DNA of 55,763 nucleotides from Chara braunii (taxonomy: Eukaryota > Streptophyta > Charophyceae > Charales > Characeae): contig BFEA01000004.1 in assembly GCA_003427395.1 (NCBI GenBank), positions 4,203,406 through 4,259,168 of the forward strand, given 5' to 3'. Made by a program: the position numbers and the translations under genes. This document shows positions 31,330 through 42,276 of the stretch, piece after piece. The notes below the pieces were generated by a model. It searched no databases and had not been told where the DNA came from. It saw only the letters and a program-made list of their open reading frames with translations. The number at the start of each line of letters is the position of its first letter. The stretch's first letter is position 1.

Positions 31330-34099
31330 ACCTTTGATTGACCCAGTCAGACTCATCCTTCCCCCAGATGCAATCCCACAATCTGCTTTCAGTCAAACAA
31401 ACAAAAACTGAAACTGCAACTTGCGCAGTCATTTCTTTACTTAGTCTGATTCGTGTCCTGAAAGTCAAACTGAAAGTCAAAGTAGGGATGCATACAGTAT
31501 ACTTGGTCAAAACATAATAAGGAATGTTGATAGGGGTTATAAATGGGCTTATAGAAGGAAGCAATGATTACCTTTCAATTCCCGGCCTCCAGAACTCCTA
31601 CCGAGTTCCGGCAGGGCTCCCGCAATCGGTGGGATGACTCTCCACACAGTCTTGCTGCAGTCCTACGGGTTGGAATCTTGCCTGCCGCCTTCCTCTCAGA
31701 ACTGGACTAGACTTAGAGTAAGAAGGGTAGAATGAGGGGTTTGAGACTCTCGAGATATAGGAGAGGGACAAACTCGACTCCTAGGAGAGGGCCTTGATAC
31801 CTTCGTGCGCCTGAGGGCTTCGCAATGGCGGCCAGAACGCAACAACAGCTTGGTCAGTCCGAAGTCAATCTCAACCTTCAACTGTTGACTTCCTGACAGC
31901 CTTCCAATTGGCAACAATATCTCCCCTTCAAAAAACTCTGTCATTTTGTTAATCTCGTAGGCCTAGATACGTTGGTTATGAAAAGGCCTGCACCCTCACG
32001 TTTCTCCTCGTTCTACTCCAGTCACACACCAACCAATAAGTAGTCTGTAGCTCAACGGCTGGACTTCCGTTACTTTGCCCTTGTTGTTCGTCGGCAGCTG
32101 GTTACCCGGTGTGATGAGCAGCTCCCTGGCCAATAGCTAGGCCTGCAGCCTCTTCGGTTGGTCTCAATCTACTTTGCCTCAATGGAATGAGCAGTGCGCC
32201 AGCCCCGAGGTAAGTCTGCGACTTTGCCCCTCCGTGCGACAGTCTGGGCAGCACATCGGCGAAACAGCTAGACCTGCCCCTTCGCGGCCAGCCTGTTTGC
32301 TGCGCAAGCTGATGGGACAAGCCACACACTAGTTCAACAGGCAAGTCTCTAACCCTGTTGCTCGTCTCACGCAGTTTGTATCGATAGGATCAGCAAAAAT
32401 CGGAAGGATCCTCCGCTAGAGTGTGGAGGAATACATACGTTTGATTCTCACTGTTGCGATACCTTCAACTTGCAACTCGCTGAACTCCTCCGTCTATGCT
32501 TCAAGACAAGATGAAGGACTCTCGCCCTCAGCCCAAGTACGCAAATATAACCCAGACAGCCAATCAGATTCATGCCTAGCTCTAGGGCTGTTGCGACCAT
32601 CTGGTGCAGTCCTCATAGCAAACGGTGAAACGCTCACACTGAGACGTGCAGGGCCTAGTCTTTTGGGCAGCGTATGGTTTCCAGGCAAGGTCAACCAGGC
32701 GACAAGTGTAACGAGCAGTCGCAGGGAGCGATGGCCTAAGTGTATGTAGGCACACCACGCCAACTAGCCTACCAAAAGGGCATCGAAAAATCATGGGCTA
32801 CCGAAACATTGCAAAGTTTGGTTGTTCAAACTGCAGGTGAACTCCCCCTCGTCGCCTGTCCCAAGTGAGTAGTCTCTCTCTCCCTCTCTCTCCATGTGCG
32901 ATATTCAAGCCCGCCCGTCTGCTCGCCACCTGCTCGCTATTTCCTTGGTCGAATCTTTAGGTAGAATATGGCTAGATGCACCTTCCTCAGTGAATCCAAC
33001 CATTCACAAGGCGGAGGGCGGTATCAGGAGAATGGAACAATCTGCTATGAGCGGGAAGAAAATCTGACGATGGCATACTCGAAGAGAAAATCGCCCCGCC
33101 CTATCGCTCTATTCGGAACACAGGTAAATGCACGACGAAAGTTCAAATAATAGCAGCATGCACGACAAGAGTGCATGTGGCGAGGCTCACGCAATAGTAC
33201 GTCGTGCCTTGTAGCTCCCGTACTACCGCTTAGTATCGCAGCGCAACACACTGCAACTGCGCGGCGGACAACCAATAGCACATAGTCTAAGTCTCGTTGT
33301 AGAATACCGGCTGGACTCGATGTGAATACGAAGCCCGTAAAGAAAAGAAGACACAGATTCTAAGCACACGGACAGAAACCCCCGCAGCAAGGTCATTAGC
33401 TGCCACGCTCGTCTTCGCCAAATGAAAATGAATCTATTGCTGAACTTCGGTTAGGTGAGTTTTTCCTTTCGAATCCCCCTCCCTACTCCCTTTCTTTCTC
33501 TCTTGTAGCCGTACCTACGTTTGCGCCTGCTTGTCAACGAGCATCACAACGAAGCACATCGAGATCGAGATCATGGCCGTGATGACGAGTGGAATACGCC
33601 GCTGTACGCCTCGCTCTATTGTTCACAAAAATAGAGTACGAGAATGAATCCTTGACTTAAAACAGGGGGAGATACGCCCTCATACTCTGAGTCGTCCAAA
33701 TCCCCAAGGTCAGTTGCTTCGCTCGCGTCAACCACCAAGAAACGGGCATGCTCCTCGTTATCTTTTCGGTCACGTTCACCTTCGCTACCCCTACGCGCAT
33801 ATGGCTACAATCCTGGTCACATACATCTGTCAATCGAGAGGCGCGTGGTCAATCCTGAAAACTCACGATCTTCAGGTAAGCTCTCTTTCCTCGTTACTAT
33901 GCTACCTCTCCTCATCCTTACCTTCTCCCCGGCTGGCCTCACGCTACTTCCCCGAAACAGCAATGAACTTACGCTAGAACATGGCTAGGTGTATCAGCAC
34001 TTCGTTGAACTCCACCTCTTGGCGCAGCTCCTGCATATTGCACCATCGAATCCGCCCCCCCACTTCCGAATCTATCAATGCCAGCGCATTTACGATGGC
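31330..34099. other. unassigned sequence, several splice-like and repeat words
   Basis: No protein family is recognised on either strand. It holds a copy of the dispersed GATAGGATCAGCAAAAATCGG repeat (32375-32420), a CT-rich stretch (32870-32895), and two stretches with TTGAACTCCTC-like and TTCAAGAC words (32480 and 34010) that recur at 35585. Donor-like strings such as CAGGTAAGCTCTC (33871) and acceptor-like TTTCTCTCTTGTAG (33490-33510) are present, but no coding exon could be supported. Confidence 0.35.
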
Positions 34100-34760
34100 C
34101 AAACACCTCAGGTTAGCACCTTTCCTTGAACATTTTCACTAGGAATCGGGTACCATCCTCAATTTTGTACCTTTCCTATCACTCCCTCCGCCGTAGCTTA
34201 GCGCACATCTCTTTTCTACTAACTTTTTCTCTACTAATTTCCTGTTTAATCTAACCACGGATTCGTGGTCGCCCGGGCCTCAAACCCCTACGTAGCATCC
34301 TTCCCTACTCGATTATGTTGAGAGCTCGCCGAGTTACGCAGTTTCCACTCCCGCCATATCCGTCCTCACGACGGCTTCACATAGCTCTTATCTCCACTAA
34401 CTCGTATTCTACTAACCAACCATAAAACTAACTTTACCAATGAGATCGCCCGGCTCAAAACCACAAGAACTCACTTCTCCTCGGCCGATTTCATCAAGAA
34501 TCGATCGAGTTCCGCGCCTATCTTCCTTTTCCATATCTGTTCGTTCGACGTCATCACGCACTAATTTTTTTCTTGTTTTCTTTCAACCTCTAGTCCTACT
34601 AACTTATCCCTAAAACTAACACTACCATCGCATTCGCCCTGTCCACAAACCCCCAAAATGCCTCCTTCCTCGCCCGATTTCGATAAGGATCGAGCGAGTT
34701 ATGTTTCCCGTACTGCGCCCAACTCAACCTTCTATCATCATCGAAAGTACCCGGCGCGAA
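34100..34760. repeat. degenerate ~180-bp tandem array
   Basis: Three units have anchors GCTCGCCGAGTTACG (about 34326), GATCGAGTTCCGCG (about 34502) and GATCGAGCGAGTTATG (about 34690). They share TCGCCCG, CTACTAA(C/T) and CTAAAACTAAC-like words at matching positions. No ORF runs through it. Confidence 0.6.
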
Positions 34761-35789
34761 TCTATGCCTATGTTCATCCTCCCTCCTCGTGCCTTCACTT
34801 TCCTTTCTCCCATCCTTCCTGACGGGCGCTCGGCCTTACCCTCGCGTGGCGGATCTCCCCACCGCCTCCAATAGGTACTAAACTGCGAACTAACTTATAA
34901 GTCGCCAGGGATGCCGGTCGATACAGGTAGTAGGACAGTGGCCGTGAAGGCCAGAATCCGTTAAGGAGGATGTAACAATTCGCCTGCCTAGTTGACTTGC
35001 CCACCATATCGATGGTACTGTGGCGTGCGACCTATACACAATCGTTGTGGTAAATCTTAATGCTGGGGCGAGTAGGAGGGCCCAGGGCACCTGTCGAGCC
35101 TGCGGCACGGGTCCAGATAAAGCAGGTCCAGACAAAGTTGGTCCCGGTGTAGATCATGGTGGTAGTAGTAAATATTCAACTTAGAACTTTGACGGCTGAC
35201 GCGGAGAAGAGTTTTCATGTGAACAGTAGCCTGGACACTACGGCCATTGCCCTTGCGCCCCTGCCTCCAGCTCACTCCCTCTTTGCCCTGTTCTTCAGTT
35301 CGCCCCTCTGTTTCTTCCGACCCGAGCGTAGTTCCCGATATTTCTGCCAATATCGCGCCTGGTGGCGGCTATTGTCGTAATGTAGCAGTATACAACGGGG
35401 TCGGCAACCAGCTGGGCCGACTGCCCCGCCCGAGCACAGCTCACCACATTCTGGTTCCCAACGACGCGCTCACACTCAACCTCTTATAACAAAAAGTGGT
35501 CGATGGCGGTGCGCCCGCAGAAAGTCCTCCTACTCAGTTTCTTCCGTCTTGTGGGCTAATCACCCACTAGCTTCCGTGTACATTGAACTCCTCGGTCCGT
35601 ATTTCAAGACGGGGGAATAGATTAATTTCGCTCTCACCCCAAACACGCGAGGAACTCATAGGTCAATCAAAGGAAGCGCACACTCAACGTCTTCGGCCGC
35701 CGTGACGATCTCTAAATCCAGCGCCGCGTCCAAGTCGAGGAACACCAGTGGAAAAATTAAATATGACGAATCGGGGAAAGAGAACCCGC
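34761..35789. other. unassigned sequence
   Basis: No gene was recognised. Words around 35585 resemble 32480, so this may be part of an unrecognised repeat family. Confidence 0.35.
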
Positions 35790-36329
35790 TAGCATCGTTC
35801 CAACATCGCCGACGGCAAAACCAAAGGAGATAGCCCCGCTGGGCCCTTAACCCCTCGGTCCCTTCGCGTTGCTCTGATATCCTGCGTCGTCGCCTCTTGA
35901 TATCGATCCCTGAATTGCTTCGATGAAAGTCCGACGCTGTAACCAATAGCGCTAGGCCCAAGGCTTGGTCTAGCTTTGACCGACGCCTAAATAAGCAGGT
36001 ACTATGCGATGATTAGATCTACTGAAACGTCTTCAAAATCATGGTGTTGTCGATGTCGTCCTTCGTACGTACGCAAAGGTCACGAACAAGCACACCTATC
36101 CATAGACATAATCTTTTTAGTCCTAGTTTAATCAAAAATAAAAATCTGGTCGGCAATCACGTGCGCCTCAAATCCGCGCGCCCACACACTCACTAGACTA
36201 GTCAACTATCTAGTCAACATAAATCACAGACGCAGCCGCGCCTTGCGCGGTAGACTTAAGCTCTTTAGCCAAACTTATCTTTTGTTGTTTGCAAAAACTA
36301 GGGCGGATACCCTTGTAAGGGTATTCGCA
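35790..36329. repeat. direct repeat R, left copy
   Basis: This ~540-bp block is repeated in the same orientation at 39885-40455. It includes GAAACGTCTTCAAAATCA, CGTACGTACGCA and ends in a hairpin and CA terminus (GATACCCTTGTAAGGGTATTCGCA region). It may be an LTR of an unidentified element, but no PBS was found beside it. Confidence 0.7.
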
Positions 36330-36842
36330 TCAACAGCGCTGCCTTCAGCAGCGCCCTTCTTTACCGCACGACCGCACATGCGCAACACCTTGCTTCAGCG
36401 CTAGCAGCCAGCACACGAGCGATTGCTCCGGCAGCGCTATGGCCAGCCAGCAAGTGCCTGAATGAGCAGCCAGGCAGCGAGCTCTTTCCTATATGGAAAG
36501 AGTCTGGCTTGGCCTGCGCCCAGAAGCTTCCGGTAGGCCCCAGGAGACTTGGCCTCTGCTGCTGCAGCTGGGCCTTGTTCAGTTTCGCCTTTCAACTGTG
36601 TGTGTATGTTGCTGCAATTATGGCCCAGGGCCTGCACTTCAGATAAGGCCTGGAAGGCCGAAGAAAATCTTTGTTGCTCGAGACATGGGTTCCCTCAACC
36701 AACTGGCGCGACACAACTGCGTGTACCTTAAATACGATTTGACAGCATTGGGCCTCTCGTGAATTGTTAGGCCCGCCTTCACTTAGGCCAGGCACACTTG
36801 CGTCAGGGCCCCTTAGGCCTGTCGAGGAGCCTTCTCCTCGCA
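36330..36842 (-). mobile_element. truncated 3' LTR of Gy-C
   Basis: It is similar to the distal half of the Gy-B LTR (CGCACGACCGCACATGCGCA, CTTTCCTATATGGAAAGAG, TTCACTTAGG) and ends CTCCTCGCA before a polypurine complement. The proximal half of the LTR is absent; the sequence joins direct repeat R at about 36329. Confidence 0.75.
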
Positions 36843-36882
36843 TTCCCTCCTCCTTTGCTTCGATAGTCCCCTGAGAAGTCTT

Positions 36883-38150
36883 CTAATCTGCAGGCATCAT
36901 TCCCTTGAGTGCTTTTTCGTAACCTGCAATCACTTGAGGTGCAGGTTGCAGTAGCTCTTTTCTGGTAAACCATCGATCTTCACTGGGATCAGTATCGTGT
37001 CTGAATCTGACACGGTACTGCATCCTTGGCTTGGGGGGTTGGCCTCTACCTGGAGGTTTAGGCACTGGCATCAGGAAGCACTGACATCTCCTGATGCTTT
37101 TCAATTTCGTCGATGTCGACTTTGCCATCCATGGTTGGGAGCAGCATTTGACCGGTTGGAAGGAAAATGTGCAGTCTCCGCGAAAGGTGCCAACTTTGAG
37201 GCATGAAAAACTGGTGTGTGCGTAGGTGAGGTGGGATGCGAATCACATAGGAAGGTCCGTCTATCTGATCCCCCACTATGTCTAGGACCTCCCAAGGACC
37301 GAAACACTGTGGCATTAGCTTTCTAGAGATTCCCAATTCCTGTCCCAGTTCAGATGACTTAACCCAAACCTGTTCTCCTGCCTGAAACTGAGATGGTCGT
37401 CTGTGCTTGTTCTCGAATGCCACCATGGTGTCTTGAGATTTCTTTATGTTCTCTACAGCTTGTTGCTGGATCTGTTCATATTTGACAGCGAACTCTATGC
37501 TGCTAGGTGGTGCAGATGGCAGAGTTTTTGGTAGTAGGAAATCTAAGGCGGTCCAAGGCTTCCAACCGAGATTTGTTGGTTGGGAGTCATGCCAGTAGTG
37601 CTATGCACAACGTTGTTATACAAGCTGGCGACGAGAGACAATTTCTCGTCCCAATCATCCTGGCTTGGCATTAATGTAATGCTTTAGCAGGTGCTGCAGT
37701 ACTCGGTTCATCTATTCCGCCTGACCGTTTGACTCAGGGTGATCTCCTGATGTCATTTGCAGTCTGGTACCCATCTGTTGGGCTGTGTTTTGCCACAGTT
37801 CGCTTGTAAAGCGAACATGCCTGTCGCTGACGATGGACTTAGGTAGACCAAAGTCCCGTACCCGATTATCCATAAACAACCTTATGACGTAGTCGGTTTT
37901 AGCAGTCTCTAGCATAGTGATTAGTCTTCCCAGCCTTTTCAAGAAACAGCAAGCCATTGACCAACACAAACTCATTGGAGGTAGCTTTATCTTTAGCCTC
38001 CTGATAGGCTTCCGCCATAGATCGAGTTACATCCTCATATATCCTAAACTCTGTCAGTAATGCGCCCAGATAATCTGCCCTACGCCATAGTGCATTAGCT
38101 ACTTTGTTATTACCCTCCCTTGATTGGGTCAAGTTGATAGTCACACATGT
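36883..38150 (-). pseudogene. Gy-C integrase and tail (internal deletion, stops)
   Basis: The tail frame (37128-36883) has PKPRMQYRVRFRHDTDPSED and VIAGYEKALKG, matching Gy-B. The frame 37426-37058 has the GPY/F motif CFGPWEVLDIVGD. The core frame 37975-37712 has IVSDRHVRFTS and HPESNGQAE, which keeps the catalytic Glu but is followed by a stop. Near 37920 the sequence jumps from LLFLEKAGK to TAKTDYVIRLFMDN. This removes the zinc-binding domain and the first catalytic Asp, about 120-130 residues compared with Gy-B. Confidence 0.85.
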
Positions 38151-38159
38151 TTATCACTT

Positions 38160-39440
38160 GAATTCGTCTTTTGAGTGCGTCAGGGAGTACAAGCTGAGTC
38201 TTGATCCAACACAATGTCTCATGGTCAGATCTCAAAAAGAAGAATCTGCCTAGGAGATAGTGTCTTCAATGGACCAGCGCTCTATAGAGGGCATAGAGCT
38301 CACGCTCATACATAGACTTTGCTAGCTTTTGGGATGGCATCTTTTTGCTCATGTACTCGATAGGCCTCAACTTCTTCCCCTCCTTTTGCACAAGGCCCGT
38401 TCCTATGCTGTAGTGGCTGGCGTCTGTGGTCACTACAAAAGGCTGCTCAGGATTTGGAAGTTTGAGTACCTCATAGTGTGTCAGAGGCCTCAAATTCTTG
38501 AAGCTTGCTTCACACTCTTCGGTCCACTCCCAAGGGGGGTCAAGGCGAGTTAGATATGTTAATGGGGAGACTATATTACTACAGTTTTTAACAAGCGGAC
38601 GATAGTAGCCCGTCATCCCCCAAAACGATTGGACCTCAGTAACAGTCTGAGGTCTGGACCAGTCACGTATGCTGGTCACTTTGGCATCATCCGACCTTAA
38701 CCCATCCGCATAAATTTTATGACTTAAGTACAAGACCTTGGTGCGATCGGGCTCGCATTTCTCCAAGTTGACCTTGTACTGGTGCTATCTTAGGAGACCT
38801 AGCACTATTTTCAAGTGCTCAGCGTGCTCCTCTACAGTCTTACTAAAGGATATCGTCGAGGTACACGACGATAAACATGTCTAAGTCGTCATGAAAAATC
38901 CTGCTGTTTTCAAGTGCTCAGTGTGTTCCTCTACAATCTTACTAAAGATAAGGATATTGTCGAGGTACATGACGATAAACTTATCTAAGTGATCATGAAA
39001 AATCCTGCTCATCGCGTGTTGGAATGTCCCAGGTGCATTGCATAGGCCAAAGGGCGTCACCACAAACTCTTACAAAGCGTACCTGGTCTGGGAAGCGGTT
39101 TTGTGCTGGTCCTTAGGTTTAATAGCAATTTCATGGTATTCGGACTTCAGATCTATCTTTGTGAAGTACCACCATCCCTGCACTTTATCCAATAGGTCGT
39201 CGATGTGCGTTAGGGGCTACGCGTTCTTAACGGTGATGGCATTGAGGCCCCTGTAGTCAATGCACATCCTTAGTGTGCCTCGCTTCTTAGGAATGAATAA
39301 GACAAGAGCACCATAAGGGGAGGTACTAGGCCGAATCCATCCCTTCTCTATGAGCTCTTTGAGCTGGCGGCGGAGAAAGCTCATCCAACTCCGCAGGAGA
39401 CATCCTATAGATCCGTCCTCTAGGTACTTTGCTACCAAGG
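38160..39440 (-). pseudogene. Gy-C reverse transcriptase / RNase H (duplicated active site)
   Basis: The frame 39438-39217 has [32 protein letters not shown]. The frame 39063-38881 has PFGLCNAPGTFQHAMSRIF and a palm motif altered to VMYLDNI. About 100 bp further on the same block occurs again with an intact VVYLDDI. The frame 38766-38266 continues with SFWGMTGYYRPLVKN and RNase H (VTTDASHYSIGTGLVQKEG, ERELYALYRALVH). Stops and indels separate the pieces. Confidence 0.85.
38803..39006. repeat. ~100-bp tandem duplication over the RT active site
   Basis: Two adjacent blocks share TTTTCAAGTGCTCAG, CTCTACA-TCTTACTAAAG, GTCGAGGTAC and CATGAAAAATCCTGCT. They differ at many positions, so this is not a simple recent slip. 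Confidence 0.8.
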
Positions 39441-39884
39441 ACGACTTCTATCACATGGACCACCTCCCTTTCCACCACACCACTGGGCTCCTAAAAAAGG
39501 TATGAATGTTGAGCAATGACTGCTTCTATCTCTGGGGGTGATTTTACAGCCTCCCTTTTGTCAAAAACAAAGACTAGATACATGCCCTCCTCTCGATTCT
39601 GCTTATAGTAATAGAAAGAGGATGCACACGTACAACCGCAGTTTTCCACTAGACTGCTAACTTTAAACTACTGCAGTCTAACGGTCCTACCATTGGGCAG
39701 TGTGTGGATCATCACCTTTCTATCCCAGTCGAATTGAGGTTGAGCAACCTCGCGGTAGTACATACCTAGCAACATATCGAATGGCAATTCGTCGCTGACA
39801 AGGAACGAGATTTTATGTCCCGCTTAAGTCAGGGAGCATCGGAGCAAACAAAAAATCATCTAAAAATTTTTAATCGTCAAAAAC

Positions 39885-40455
39885 TAGCACCGTTCTGACG
39901 CTGCCAACAACAAATCCAAAGGGGAATAGCCCCGTCGGGCCCTTCGCGCCACTCTGATGTTCCCGCGCCGTCGCCGCTCGATCTCGATCCGTGAATCTCT
40001 TTGACGAAAGTCTGATACTATAACTGCTAGTGCTAGGCCCAAGGGTGGGTCTAGTTTTGACTAATCACCTAAATAAACAATAAACAATTGTTACGGAACA
40101 CACCAATCTACCGAAACGTCTTCAAAATCACACGGTTGTCGAATCCGCCCTCTGTACGTACGCACCGGTCACAGGCAGGCACCCCAAGCACGGGACTTAA
40201 TCTTATTAATCCTAATTTAATCGGAAATGTAAAAATCTGGTCGGCGTCAACGTCGGTTTCCATGATCATCAAAAACAAAAGAAATCACGCGCGCAGTAAG
40301 TTTGCGCGCCCACACACTCTCTACTCTAACCAACCACCTAGTCAACGTAAACCATAGACTTGCCGCGCCTCGCGCGGTATACTTAAACTTTAAACCAAAG
40401 CTATTTTCTGTCACCTGCAAAAATCAGGGCGAATACCTTTGTAAGGGTATTCGCA
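39885..40455. repeat. direct repeat R, right copy
   Basis: This is the partner of 35790-36329, ending in the same GTAAGGGTATTCGCA. The two copies are several per cent or more diverged and contain small indels. Downstream sequence differs between copies, so the shared end at CA is a real boundary. Confidence 0.7.
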
Positions 40456-40478
40456 CCGACAGCGGGGCTGAGACAACA

Positions 40479-40527
40479 CCTGCGCAAGGATGACACGCAT
40501 AACTCGAGAAATGGTCTTAACTTTTTT
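40479..40527 (+). pseudogene. U6 snRNA 3' fragment
   Basis: CCTGCGCAAGGATGACACGC, then AACTCGAGAAATGGTC and a T-run match the 3' half of plant U6 nearly perfectly. The 5' half, including ACAGAGA, is absent. This looks like a 5'-truncated retrocopy. Confidence 0.85.
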
Positions 40528-40529
40528 CA

Positions 40530-40618
40530 TTTCGATTCCAGCCGGAATCGAACTCGGGTCTATATTTCAATAGTTCGTGAGTGCAGCATCACGACACGTG
40601 ACCGTTGGCCTTAAGCTT
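40530..40618 (-). pseudogene. tRNA-like sequence (class II-like) or SINE head
   Basis: On the minus strand there is an A-box-like AAGGCCAACGG, an arm TCGTGA/TCACGA, a possible variable arm CTAT/ATAG and a clear B-box GAGTTCGATTCC (40555-40544). The T stem and acceptor stem do not pair, so it is not a functional tRNA gene. It abuts the U6 fragment in the opposite sense. Confidence 0.45.
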
Positions 40619-40754
40619 ACGGGTACAAAAAAGAAAAAAACTAAAACTAAACTAAGAATTCAGCGCCACTTGGTGTTGTATGAAGTGAAGGGGACTTGAA
40701 GTCCCAGAAGGTGCTGACGCCCGTTTTAACGAGCGATCGTTTTGCAAGGTAAGC

Positions 40755-41092
40755 NNNNNNNNNNNNNNNNNNNNNNNNNNNNNNNNNNNNNNNNNNNNNN
40801 NNNNNNNNNNNNNNNNNNNNNNNNNNNNNNNNNNNNNNNNNNNNNNNNNNNNNNNNNNNNNNNNNNNNNNNNNNNNNNNNNNNNNNNNNNNNNNNNNNNN
40901 NNNNNNNNNNNNNNNNNNNNNNNNNNNNNNNNNNNNNNNNNNNNNNNNNNNNNNNNNNNNNNNNNNNNNNNNNNNNNNNNNNNNNNNNNNNNNNNNNNNN
41001 NNNNNNNNNNNNNNNNNNNNNNNNNNNNNNNNNNNNNNNNNNNNNNNNNNNNNNNNNNNNNNNNNNNNNNNNNNNNNNNNNNNNNNNNNNNN
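40755..41092. other. assembly gap (338 N)
   Basis: The run of N ends directly at a GA microsatellite. Confidence 0.98.

Positions 41093-41174
<82 letters not shown>
41093..41174. repeat. (GA)n microsatellite
   Basis: An uninterrupted GA run is followed by A and G runs. ERER/SLSL frames across it are artefacts. Confidence 0.97.
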
Positions 41175-41178
<4 letters not shown>

Positions 41179-41214
41179 GGGGGGGGGCTTACCTGGCGAT
41201 TGGCCTCCCTCGGC

Positions 41215-41290
41215 TCCATTGATAGGACAAGCAAAATCGGAATGAATCTTCATCCAGGATATGGAACTATCCGTCGCGCCCGTTCTATTC
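41215..41290 (+). repeat. copy of dispersed 'GATAGGA-AGCAAAATCGGAATGA' repeat
   Basis: CATTGATAGGACAAGCAAAA followed by TCGGAATGAATC matches, in reverse sense, the units at 11866-12045 and the copy at 32375-32420. It lies next to the GA microsatellite. Confidence 0.6.
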
Positions 41291-41680
41291 AACGAACGGT
41301 TCGTAGGAGGAGTGGGCACCCGTTTGAACGGACAACCTGTGTTCGTTTCGAGGTAAGTTTTTTTTTAGTTCATTTTTCTTTCTTTTTATTGAGATTTCCT
41401 TCAGATTTTTTTTGTTTTGTTTTTTTAGTTCACCCAGTACTCTTCTGCTAGGGCCTTGTGGAGCTGCGCCCGTTCGTTTTGAATGGGCAGTAGCTATTAG
41501 TGGAGCGCTCGAACTTGGCCTTGAATTATGCCAGGTTCAGGGGCGCGATTGGACAGGGTAAGAAGACTCTCTTGAGCTTGACTCTAAGTTCGACCATGTG
41601 AAATGACTGAGAGGAGGGGGCGGTCGTTCGTCTTGAGCGGTGAGTTGCCCCTGCATAGGGAAAAGAAAGGGGGGAGGTAC

Positions 41681-41712
<32 letters not shown>

Positions 41713-42276
41713 CGGCCACGTACGTGGCCTCGACTGCGGAATAGGTGCAGCCCCAGAAGTTTCTAGGGGCTGATGGGACTGCGCCTGTTCGTTTTGAGCA
41801 GGCAGCAGTGAAATGGCTGAGCACTGCCATTTCCAGGAGCACCTGGCCTGGGAAAATGGCCAGGTACTCCTAGGGGTTGATGACCTTGGTTCCCCTAGGA
41901 TAAAACCAAGGCGCCGGGCTCCTGTCCGTTGATTTAGATGAAGGGCCAGGTGCACCGACGAATTTTGCCTAGCTGTGGGCAAAGTAGCTGCCCACATGCC
42001 TTCGGCTGGCTGTAAGAGCAAGCACTCCACCCAGCAGCCTCGCACTTGTGGCAATGCTGCTGGGGCATTCACTTCAGTGAATGCTGGCTGGCTGCTACTG
42101 TGGGGCGGTGCTGCCGGTGGAAGTGCTGCTGATGGAGAGTTGGAAGTCTGGAGGAGGAGAGGAGAGGTAGCCATAGCCAAGGGCTGGAGGCTCTCTGCCC
42201 CATCCTTGTGCTGGTGCTGCGGCCGGTGGGCTGCGTCAGGGTCGAGTGCATGCAGCAAGCGGCACCTTTTCTAGTG
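41291..42276. other. unassigned sequence with poly-A run
   Basis: A 28-base A run lies at 41681-41708. A hairpin word CTGCGCCCGTTCGTTTTGAA recurs near 41465 and 41780. The minus frame 42258-41584 (224 codons) has no recognisable domain. Confidence 0.4.

Larger units (their letters stand above)
36843..39825 (-). mobile_element. Gy-C, 5'-truncated relative of Gy-B (pol only)
   Basis: Order and motifs parallel Gy-B from the protease flap region (39825-39500) through RT, RNase H and integrase to the polypurine tract. Gag, PBS and 5' LTR are missing. The match to Gy-B stops abruptly at about 39825 (TTTTATGTCCCGC). It sits between two copies of direct repeat R, so it was probably captured or rearranged after insertion. 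Confidence 0.8.

Noticed and set aside
40647-41319. Frames of 167-197 codons over 40755-41174
   Set aside because: They consist of N and GA repeats.
41584-42258. 224-codon minus frame
   Set aside because: Contains a poly-F run from the A-run at 41681-41708 and no domain; GC-rich sequence tends to stay open.
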